From contig JAUVNV010000186.1 in assembly GCA_030599515.1 (NCBI GenBank), forward strand, positions 1 through 5,161: a stretch of DNA of 5,161 nucleotides, written 5' to 3'. The position numbers and the translations under genes were made by a program. Positions within the stretch are counted from its first letter, which is position 1. Each line of letters begins with the position of its first letter. The notes under the pieces were generated by a model that saw nothing but the letters and a program-made list of their open reading frames with translations, did no database searches and had not been told where the DNA came from. This stretch comes from Acidimicrobiia bacterium (GTDB lineage Bacteria > Actinomycetota > Acidimicrobiia > Spongiisociales > UBA5794). Shown in pieces: positions 1 through 5,161 of this stretch.

Positions 1-2228
1 GCTGCGAGGAACACAAGAGCAACCTCGAAGAACCGGAGTCCGCCGCCGAACGCTTCGAGGCTGAACCAGAGCGACATGAGGTAGCCCATGATGGAAAGGA
101 GTGCCCCGCCGAACAGCATGATGGCGTTCTTTGGACTCGCGGCGACCTGTGCGACGCCCTGGCCGGACCTCTTGAGCATCGGCCAGACCTTCTCCTTGAG
201 GATCTTCCGACCGAAAGGCAGGTAGAGAACCACGCCGGCGACGACGAAGACGACGACGAGGCCGATCAGGACGGTGGTTTCGGACGGCAATTCGAAGAAG
301 TCCCCTGCGTTCTTGCCGATCAGCAGGACGGACAGCAGGAGCAGCGACATGTGGATGATACCTGTGCCGACGCTGCTGATACCGATGCCGGCGATCGCCA
401 CCGGTGTATCGACACCGCTCTTCTGCAGGTAGCGCACACCGGTTGCCATTCCGCCGATCTTGACCGGGGTGATGCGGTTGATGAACGTGCCGGCGAACTG
501 AGCGAGCACAGAAGGAATGAGACGGATGCGGTCGGGGACCGACCCCATCAGGTTCCAGGCAGCTCCGAGATAGGAGAAGAACGATGCCGCCAGAATGGCC
601 GGCAACCACACCCAGTCGGCTCCGAGAACGGCACCGAAGTCCGTTTGCGCGAGTTGAGGGATGAGGAAGTAGATCGCAAGAGCGAATCCCACGATCATCA
701 GGATCGTGCCGGGCTTGACCCGTTCTAGATCCTCGAGTTTGAGCGGGGCGGCCCCGGTCTGTCGAGAGATCTCATTCCGGATGTCCTCGTCGAGTCCCTT
801 CTGGTCCTTGAGGGCCTCTGTGGTTGCTCCGCTCAGGGCGAGAGGCTGGATCCGACTCTGGGCATCTGCCACCGCATCCGGACCAACTCCGGCGACTGCA
901 TTCGCGACGGCACGTTCCACCCCCACGACCACAGCGGTCGACGTCGTCAACTCTGCGATGTCCGTGCGGAGCTGACCGTCCGTCGCCGCCAATTCAGAGA
1001 AACCGAAATCGATCAGCCACGGACGACTGTCGGAAGCGAGGAACACGTTGGCAAGGCGGAGGTCGCGGTGTGCCGTTCGACGCTTCCGCAGTATGGCGAC
1101 CTGATCCCACACACCCCCGAGAATCTCGTCCGTCAGTTCGTCGGCAGGAACGCTGTCGAGCGATGAGCCGTCGATCATCGCGTAGGCCATGAGCACGGAG
1201 TTCGGAGGGATCTCCGCGACTGCTTCGAGTCGAGGTGTTCGTACCCCATCGGAAGCCGCCTTCAGGGAGACGACGGCTTCGTGTTCGACCGCACGCTTCA
1301 GAGACGAGAAGGGGCGTTCGTCGCCGACTCCCTTGAGACGGAACATCCGGAAGATGCGGAAGAGGATGTCTGCGGATCGTTCTTCAGGGCTGAGAACCTT
1401 GACGAAGATGTGCTCACCGTCGGACGTGGTGGCGAAATAGGGCGTGGATCCGCGAGCATCTACTCCGGCGCGTTTCAGTTCCGACAGGTGGATGCCGGAG
1501 CGCTCCAGCGCAACGACGATGTCTTTCCCGCGGGGTCTCCGACTGGGTGTGCCGAAGGCGAGAAGGACCGCGGCACCCACGGCGTAGGCGATCCCGATCA
1601 CGAGGAATTCGTCGAGCGGTGGAGTGAGGCCCTGGATCATCCGGACAACAACCAGCACGGCGATGGTGATCCAGGCGGCCCGCCTCCAGCGTTTCGTCAT
1701 CCAGGGTGCAAGCGACGAGAAGAAGGCGACGCCCCCGGCCAGGAAGTAGGAGTGCAGTGACGTGTCTCCGGAGACGCAGATCTGGGTGGAGTCGGCGAGA
1801 TGATCGCCGCAGATCCAGCCGGGCGGCGTGAACACGAGATCGGGGGAGGAGAACCGGCTCACGACTTCGGCACCGATCAGCCATACGAGTCCCATGGCGA
1901 CCGCCGAGGCCAGGAGACCCAATCCGAGTCGTCTCCACTCCCGGAGCCATGCCAGATAGCCCCACGAGAGGAGTGGAAGCAACAAAGCGAACAGCAACAC
2001 GGTCGTGATCACGACAACGACGGCCACACTCGAAACCTTGGAAACAGTGTCGATGACTTCGACCGTGAACGCCTCAGAGATGTTGTTCAACATCGTCGCG
2101 AGGAGGAAGCCGACCAACGAGACCAGGAGGGCCACCACCAGGCGAAGAACATCACTCGGATGACGCTCGATCGGACGCCCCTCAGGATCGTCGATGACGA
2201 TTTCGGGTTGTTCGATGGAGGTGGTCAC
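1..2228 (-). CDS. PAP2-like / protein-kinase-like / LPG-synthase-type membrane fusion protein (3' end outside window)
   Basis: An uninterrupted minus-strand frame of 742 codons with no stop before the left edge, so the C-terminus is missing. Three modules are visible. Residues 1-230 hold six likely membrane helices (about 26-48, 66-94, 101-121, 158-176, 183-199, 207-226). Basic loops at WLREWRR (94-100), MTKRWRR (177-183) and SRRPRGK (229-235) fit a PAP2-like topology with both ends in the cytoplasm. Residues about 235-470 form a cytosolic kinase-like domain: lysine K277 in FVKVL, helix-C glutamate probably E317, hinge near LMAYAMIDG (346-354), catalytic loop HRDLRLANV (387-395; D389, N394) and DFG (407-409). 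Residues about 505 onward are hydrophobic and carry INRITPVKIGGMATGVRYL (583-601), typical of the LPG_synthase_TM/UPF0104 family. That family includes the MprF flippase part and many uncharacterised proteins. The lysyl-transferase domain of MprF is not seen in the visible part. Start: GTG after GGAG-N5, with an in-frame TAA upstream at the promoter. The substrate is unknown; a lipid or polyprenyl-phosphate flippase/regulator is an inference. Confidence 0.9.
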   Translation of the reverse strand, partial: MTTSIEQPEIVIDDPEGRPIERHPSDVLRLVVALLVSLVGFLLATMLNNISEAFTVEVIDTVSKVSSVAVVVVITTVLLFALLLPLLSWGYLAWLREWRRLGLGLLASAVAMGLVWLIGAEVVSRFSSPDLVFTPPGWICGDHLADSTQICVSGDTSLHSYFLAGGVAFFSSLAPWMTKRWRRAAWITIAVLVVVRMIQGLTPPLDEFLVIGIAYAVGAAVLLAFGTPSRRPRGKDIVVALERSGIHLSELKRAGVDARGSTPYFATTSDGEHIFVKVLSPEERSADILFRIFRMFRLKGVGDERPFSSLKRAVEHEAVVSLKAASDGVRTPRLEAVAEIPPNSVLMAYAMIDGSSLDSVPADELTDEILGGVWDQVAILRKRRTAHRDLRLANVFLASDSRPWLIDFGFSELAATDGQLRTDIAELTTSTAVVVGVERAVANAVAGVGPDAVADAQSRIQPLALSGATTEALKDQKGLDEDIRNEISRQTGAAPLKLEDLERVKPGTILMIVGFALAIYFLIPQLAQTDFGAVLGADWVWLPAILAASFFSYLGAAWNLMGSVPDRIRLIPSVLAQFAGTFINRITPVKIGGMATGVRYLQKSGVDTPVAIAGIGISSVGTGIIHMSLLLLSVLLIGKNAGDFFELPSETTVLIGLVVVFVVAGVVLYLPFGRKILKEKVWPMLKRSGQGVAQVAASPKNAIMLFGGALLSIMGYLMSLWFSLEAFGGGLRFFEVALVFLA

Positions 2229-2233
2229 GGGTG

Positions 2234-2237
2234 CTCC
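2234..2237 (-). promoter_or_regulatory. Ribosome binding site for the PAP2-like/kinase/flippase fusion gene
   Basis: GGAG on the minus strand, five bases before the GTG at 2228. It decides the start: no other start codon lies between this GTG and the in-frame TAA further upstream, and the first internal ATG is at codon 46, inside the first membrane helix region. Confidence 0.6.
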
Positions 2238-2266
2238 GAGATTGATCGGTCGACGAAGGCCACGGC

Positions 2267-2294
2267 ATTATAGGTAGATTCGCTTCCGGGGCAA
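2267..2294 (-). promoter_or_regulatory. Sigma-70-type promoter for the minus-strand fusion gene
   Basis: On the minus strand, TTGCCC (2294-2289) is followed after 16 bp by a perfect TATAAT (2272-2267). Transcription would start near 2260, giving a leader of about 30 bases that contains the GGAG site and leads to the GTG at 2228. The perfect -10 box stands out in a GC-rich intergenic region. Position, spacing and orientation all fit; activity is not shown. Confidence 0.6.
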
Positions 2295-2299
2295 GGGAG

Positions 2300-2341
2300 A
2301 GAGGGAACCCGCGCCGTGGAGGGAGAGTCCCTCGGTTCTCT
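2300..2341. repeat. Nested inverted repeat between two divergent promoters
   Basis: An inner perfect stem, GAGGGA / TCCCTC with a 3-base loop (2319-2333), lies inside an outer imperfect stem, AGAG-G-GAACC (2300-2309) against GGTTC-TCT (2334-2341). In addition the 8-mer AGGGAGAG occurs twice as a direct repeat (2294-2301 and 2320-2327). The element sits just upstream of the minus-strand -35 box and about 50 bp before the plus-strand promoter. It could be an operator for a dimeric regulator acting on both genes, or chance purine-rich sequence. No T-run follows on either strand, so it is not a standard terminator. Confidence 0.35.
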
Positions 2342-2392
2342 GGCTGGTGAAGGGGTCCGCCTTGCGTGTCTGGTGTCCATCCGGAGGCTCAT

Positions 2393-2421
2393 TTCAGATG
2401 CGCTCTGTGGGCCGGTAGCGT
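2393..2421 (+). promoter_or_regulatory. Possible promoter giving a leaderless PAP2 mRNA
   Basis: TTCAGA (2393-2398), a 17-bp spacer and TAGCGT (2416-2421, matching TANNNT) lie directly before the ATG at 2431. Nine bases separate the -10 box from the start codon, so the transcript would begin at or within a few bases of the ATG. No Shine-Dalgarno sequence is visible before that ATG, which fits leaderless translation, common in actinobacteria. The -35 match is only four of six. Confidence 0.4.
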
Positions 2422-2430
2422 TGCGCAGCG

Positions 2431-3075
2431 ATGGCAGCAACCACAGAACGGAAGACCCGGGTCGGAGCAGGGCTGTTCGTTGCATTCCTATTCCTGACGG
2501 TGTTCGTCATGGCCGGATGGACGCAGACGCTCGACGATGCGTGGCGAGATCTCATGGTTACCAATGAGATCCCATGGCTCGTTTCAGCGGCCGAGGTATT
2601 CCATCACCTCGGAGCATTCCCAATCGCACTGGCAACCACGGTGCTGGTCGCCGTAGCGCTCGTGGCGATGAGGATGTGGTGGGCCGTCGCGGCGTGGGTG
2701 GCGATGGTCGCCGGGGCACAGGTTTTCTCGACGATCACGAAATTGCTGGTAGACAGACCGCGCCCGATCGATGCTCTCGTCTTCGAGTCCTCGGCGGCGT
2801 ACCCGTCGGGACATGCCATGGTGTCGGGCGCTGCAATAGGGATCGGGTTCGCCGTGATCGCCGGGATCATCTGGCCGCGCCGGCATCGCCTCTTCCTCGG
2901 TCTCGGTGTCGCCTACGCCGTCGTCATGGCGTGGAGTCGCACGTATCTGAGGGCCCACTGGGTCACCGACGTGGTTGGGGGACTGCTCTTCGGCACGGCG
3001 GTTGTCTTCATCGTTGCCGCGGTGGTGATTCAGCGTCGCGGGAGCGCCGGGGTCGGCGTTCGCGACGACGGGTGA
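2431..3075 (+). CDS. PAP2-family membrane phosphatase (possible undecaprenyl-diphosphate or lipid phosphatase)
   Basis: A 214-residue protein with all three signatures of the PAP2 acid phosphatase family. Motif 1 is KLLVDRPRP (K104 to P112, KX6RP), motif 2 is PSGH (125-128) and motif 3 is SRTYLRAHWVTD (169-180, SRX5HX3D). H176 would be the nucleophile and H128 the acid. About six membrane helices are visible (roughly 11-30, 60-80, 84-101, 129-148, 153-169, 181-201), with basic cytoplasmic ends (ERKTR, WPRRHR, QRR), placing the active site on the outer face. Length is normal for the family. Members dephosphorylate undecaprenyl diphosphate, phosphatidylglycerophosphate, phosphatidate or similar lipids; the motifs cannot tell which. 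ATG 2431 is the first start after an in-frame TAG at 2416. The gene is divergent from the fusion gene on its left and convergent with the M20 gene on its right. Confidence 0.93.
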   Translation: MAATTERKTRVGAGLFVAFLFLTVFVMAGWTQTLDDAWRDLMVTNEIPWLVSAAEVFHHLGAFPIALATTVLVAVALVAMRMWWAVAAWVAMVAGAQVFSTITKLLVDRPRPIDALVFESSAAYPSGHAMVSGAAIGIGFAVIAGIIWPRRHRLFLGLGVAYAVVMAWSRTYLRAHWVTDVVGGLLFGTAVVFIVAAVVIQRRGSAGVGVRDDG

Positions 3076-3094
3076 TCCCCATTTTCGTCAAGGG
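3076..3094. other. Short convergent intergenic gap
   Basis: Only 19 bases separate the PAP2 stop (TGA 3073-3075) from the M20 stop (TAG, 3097-3095 on the minus strand). The only hairpin potential is a weak one: GACGA (3064-3068) against TCGTC (3085-3089), with a GGG/CCC inner pairing and no T-run. Transcripts from the two genes may therefore overlap at their 3' ends. Confidence 0.5.
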
Positions 3095-4579
3095 CTACGG
3101 CCGTGGTTGAGCATTCCGGATGAGCCTGCAGAAGAACGACACGGCCCCCCCGGCATCGGAGACACGGATGCGCTCGCCCGTGCCGTGGATGCTGCTCAGC
3201 ATGTCCATGCCTCCGGTGAACGGTGCGAATCCGTAGATGTCACCGGCGAAGTCCGTGTAGTAGCGAGAGTCAGTGGCTCCTGTGAGAATCCACGGGGCAA
3301 CAACGGCTTCGGGGAACGTCTCCTCGATGCTCCTCTGGATCACCCCCCACGCCGAGGAATCCGTGGACGAGAAGCGACTCGGCTCGCTGTGCATCTCTCC
3401 GTACATCTCGACGGAGATGTCGTCGCCCACGACGCGCCGAACGTGTTCGATGACGGACTCGACCGAGTCGCCGGGGAGGATGCGGAAGTTCACGACGGCT
3501 GAGGCCTCCTGCGGGAGCACGTTCGGCTTCACGCCGCCGGTCACCATCGTGACCGCCGTGGTGGTGCGGATCATGGCATCGGTCTCCGGGCGTCCTCCGA
3601 AGAGGCGTGTGACGAAGGGTCCCGTCACTCCGAGATTGGACAGCACGGGTCTCAACCTGGGATCGAGCCGTGATGCCAGGGAGTTGAAGAACGGTGCGAG
3701 AACCCCCACTCTCGCGGGCATCGGATTCGCCTCGAGGAGTTGGATCGCCTTCGCGAGATTCCCGATCGCCGAGGATCCCGGCGGGACGGAGGAGTGTCCT
3801 CCGTCCCCGGTCGCCGTGAACTCCAGGTCCACGTAGCCCTTCTCCGCCACCTTCACGAGTGCCACCGGCTCGGTGGTGAGTGGAGCGATCGCATCCGCGA
3901 CGGCACCACCCTCGTCGACCACGAACCAGGGTCGGACACCTCGGTCGCGTAAGAGGTCTGCGATCGGCTTCGCGCCCTCGGCGCCACCGATCTCTTCGTC
4001 ATGGCCGATTGCGATGAGCACGGTTCGCCGCGGTTCGAATTCTGCACCGAGGAGGTGCTCGACGGCCTCCATGACTGCGATCAACGGACCCTTGTCGTCA
4101 AGCGTGCCCCTGCCCCAGAGTTCCTCGTCGATGACCCGGCCGGAGAAGGCGTCGACGGCCCAGTCTTCTTCAGTGCCGGGTTCGACGGGGACGACGTCCA
4201 TGTGCGCCATGAGAACGAGGGGATCCTCGTCCGGATCGGTCCCTTCCCACGTGAGTAGCAGCGAGAGATCGTTGACCGTCTCGACGAGGCACTGCTCATG
4301 GGTGAGGGGGTAGGAGGATCGTAGGAAGCGGTGCATCGCCAGAATGTCCGCAGGGTCGTTCCGGTCGCGATCGACGTTGACCACCGTCGGAAGACGGATC
4401 GCTTCGGCCAGATGTTCAAGGAAGGTATCTCTGTCGATTCCCGGTTCCAGCACGGGCGGAGTGGTCACGTGTTCTTCCACGTTGATACTCCGGGATCTTC
4501 CAGCGAGACTCACGGCGCCGACTGCCGCTCCAACAGCAATTCCGGTCGCTGCAACACCAATGACCGCGGCCTTCTTCAC
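3095..4579 (-). CDS. M20-family metallopeptidase, PM20D1/CPS1-like, with N-terminal membrane anchor
   Basis: A complete 494-residue zinc hydrolase. Residues 1-27 (MKK, then an Ala/Gly/Val-rich stretch) look like a signal-anchor or signal peptide without a clear cleavage site. The M20 metal site is complete: H126 and D128 in AHMDVVP, bridging D161 in GRGTLDDKG, catalytic E195 and zinc ligand E196 in GHDEEIGG, D222 in VVDEGG, and H465 in SIHGTGERI. The lid/dimerisation domain begins near GDGGHSSVPP (258-267). By recall, GRGTLDDK, GHDEE, VDEGG, IRTTTA, VNFRI, TDSR and IHG motifs occur in the same order in human PM20D1, which makes and hydrolyses N-fatty-acyl amino acids; yeast CPS1 is a vacuolar Gly-X carboxypeptidase. 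Substrate here is therefore an N-acyl amino acid or a dipeptide, by inference. Start: GTG 4579 behind AAGGAGG. It is convergent with the PAP2 gene and downstream of the NTF2-fold gene on the same strand. Confidence 0.92.
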   Translation of the reverse strand: MKKAAVIGVAATGIAVGAAVGAVSLAGRSRSINVEEHVTTPPVLEPGIDRDTFLEHLAEAIRLPTVVNVDRDRNDPADILAMHRFLRSSYPLTHEQCLVETVNDLSLLLTWEGTDPDEDPLVLMAHMDVVPVEPGTEEDWAVDAFSGRVIDEELWGRGTLDDKGPLIAVMEAVEHLLGAEFEPRRTVLIAIGHDEEIGGAEGAKPIADLLRDRGVRPWFVVDEGGAVADAIAPLTTEPVALVKVAEKGYVDLEFTATGDGGHSSVPPGSSAIGNLAKAIQLLEANPMPARVGVLAPFFNSLASRLDPRLRPVLSNLGVTGPFVTRLFGGRPETDAMIRTTTAVTMVTGGVKPNVLPQEASAVVNFRILPGDSVESVIEHVRRVVGDDISVEMYGEMHSEPSRFSSTDSSAWGVIQRSIEETFPEAVVAPWILTGATDSRYYTDFAGDIYGFAPFTGGMDMLSSIHGTGERIRVSDAGGAVSFFCRLIRNAQPRP

Positions 4580-4583
4580 GATG

Positions 4584-4590
4584 CCTCCTT
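4584..4590 (-). promoter_or_regulatory. Strong ribosome binding site for the M20 gene
   Basis: AAGGAGG on the minus strand, four bases before the GTG at 4579. It is a near-perfect Shine-Dalgarno sequence with rather short spacing, and it fixes the start just before the MKK signal-anchor. Confidence 0.75.
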
Positions 4591-4614
4591 GGACGAAGAT
4601 TGGGTCCGGCGCTG

Positions 4615-4657
4615 AGTGTATCGAGTCGTAGTGGGGGCGACTTCGGCACGCCGAGTC
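4615..4657 (-). promoter_or_regulatory. Intergenic hairpin and weak -10-like box upstream of the M20 gene
   Basis: The 121-bp gap 4580-4700 holds two modest signals. GACT-T-CGG / CCG-AGTC (4639-4657) forms a seven-pair stem with one bulged T and a four-base loop. Downstream on the minus strand is TACACT (4620-4615), a TANNNT -10 match, about 40 bases before the GTG. No convincing -35 box precedes it and no T-run follows the hairpin. The M20 gene could have its own promoter here, or be read through from the NTF2-fold gene with the hairpin as a weak attenuator or processing site. Confidence 0.25.
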
Positions 4658-4700
4658 CGTCGTGCGACTGTGATCGATCGTGTTCTCTGCGTACTGGGCG

Positions 4701-5161
4701 TCAACCGGATCCGGAGTCCTCCGAGTACTCGGGATGACCCGCCATGAACTTCTTCAACCCGGCCATCGCCGTAGCACGCACGTTGTTCTGGAACGGGCCG
4801 CTCCACCCCAGGAGGGTGCCCGCCGGACCGATCGCCATGCGGGTCCATCGCCACAGATCGAATGCGTCCGTGTGACGGATGATCAATCCGTCCTGGAAGA
4901 CGAACGACGCATCGACGACGTTGTGGACGCGTCGTGAGCCCTTCGAGAAGGTGTACCGGGCCTCCCAGTGGGCCCGGCCTTCTTCGTCGTCGGCCTCCAC
5001 GTCACGCAACGTCACATCGAGGTCGGTGCCGCGTTCGCACAACATGTGCCACATCGCCTTGGCTTCGTTGCCGTGGAGGTCGGTGAACACGGGATCGGTG
5101 AAGTGGATCGACGGGTGATAGCAGTCGATCATCCCGGCGTGGTCGCGCCTCTGGAACGCCA
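4701..5161 (-). CDS. SnoaL-like / NTF2-fold protein (5' end outside window)
   Basis: The C-terminal 152 residues of a minus-strand gene; the frame stays open to the right edge. An internal ATG at 5132 is probably not the start, because the codons before it (AFQRRDHAG) continue a typical NTF2-family first helix, which leads to MIDCYHPSIHFTDPVF. Further family-like segments are MWHMLCERG, the strand ARYTF, VHNVVDASFVF and DGLIIRHTDAFDLWRWTR. The fold is the cone-shaped barrel seen in SnoaL cyclases, ketosteroid isomerase and limonene-epoxide hydrolase. No catalytic set can be assigned from the visible part, and many relatives are simply uncharacterised. No signal peptide or membrane segment is visible, so a soluble cytoplasmic protein is likely. 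It ends with a short acidic/Gly-Ser tail at a TGA 121 bp before the M20 gene on the same strand. Confidence 0.88.
   Translation of the reverse strand, partial: AFQRRDHAGMIDCYHPSIHFTDPVFTDLHGNEAKAMWHMLCERGTDLDVTLRDVEADDEEGRAHWEARYTFSKGSRRVHNVVDASFVFQDGLIIRHTDAFDLWRWTRMAIGPAGTLLGWSGPFQNNVRATAMAGLKKFMAGHPEYSEDSGSG

Noticed and set aside
1414..1965. A 183-codon minus-strand frame starting inside the fusion gene
   Set aside because: It is a shifted frame of the same region with a product of Arg/Leu/Ser bias; the continuous 742-codon frame explains the segment.
351..2273. Several long plus-strand frames opposite the fusion gene
   Set aside because: They are antisense shadows of a GC-rich coding region: Arg/Asp/His/Glu- or Ser/Arg-rich products with no recognisable motif, while the minus-strand frame gives helices, kinase motifs and a flippase-like domain.
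2225..2485. An 86-codon minus-strand frame whose TGA overlaps the GTG of the fusion gene, as in coupled translation
   Set aside because: It covers the divergent promoters and the start of the phosphatase gene, its product is low-complexity Arg/Ser/Pro-rich without family resemblance, and the fusion gene has its own promoter and ribosome binding site downstream of most of it.
3064..3089. Possible terminator hairpin at the convergent junction
   Set aside because: The stem is short and interrupted, and no T-run follows on either strand.
2316..3110. Plus-strand alternative frames overlapping the phosphatase gene
   Set aside because: They lack the PAP2 motifs and membrane helices and have Arg/Gly-rich shadow composition.
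3107..4631. Plus-strand frames opposite the M20 gene
   Set aside because: Every M20 metal ligand is found in the single minus-strand frame; the plus-strand products have shadow-like composition.

Overview
The window looks like a chromosomal stretch from a high-GC actinobacterium. The evidence is GC-rich codon use, GTG starts on two of the three genes whose starts are visible, a TANNNT-type promoter that may give a leaderless mRNA, and an N-terminal PAP2-like / kinase / flippase-like fusion of a type I associate with actinobacterial membrane proteins. An acidimicrobial-type lineage is possible, but that is a guess. There are no mobile elements, tRNAs, rRNAs or CRISPR repeats.

Layout from left to right. 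(1) 1-2228, minus strand, runs off the left edge: a large membrane protein of at least 742 residues. It has a six-helix N-terminal module that resembles a PAP2 phosphatase with a ruined active site, a central protein-kinase-like domain with all key residues, and a C-terminal lysylphosphatidylglycerol-synthase-type membrane domain (UPF0104/PF03706 family). (2) 2229-2430: a 202-bp divergent intergenic region with a good minus-strand promoter, a nested inverted repeat and a weaker plus-strand promoter. (3) 2431-3075, plus strand: an intact PAP2-family phosphatase. (4) 3095-4579, minus strand, convergent with the phosphatase across only 19 bp: an M20-family metallopeptidase/amidohydrolase that closely resembles the animal PM20D1 / yeast CPS1 group and carries an N-terminal signal-anchor. 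(5) 4701-5161, minus strand, runs off the right edge: a SnoaL-like/NTF2-fold protein.

How the genes may work together (inference). Genes 1 and 3 are divergently transcribed from a shared control region and both concern membrane lipid phosphates. One has a catalytically intact PAP2 fold, the other a PAP2-like fold lacking both catalytic histidines and fused to a kinase and a lipid-flippase-like domain. A joint role in handling polyprenyl- or phospholipid-linked intermediates at the membrane is plausible but not shown. The M20 enzyme would act on an N-acyl amino acid or dipeptide, probably outside the membrane. The NTF2-fold gene is upstream of it on the same strand, 121 bp away, so co-transcription is possible but uncertain.
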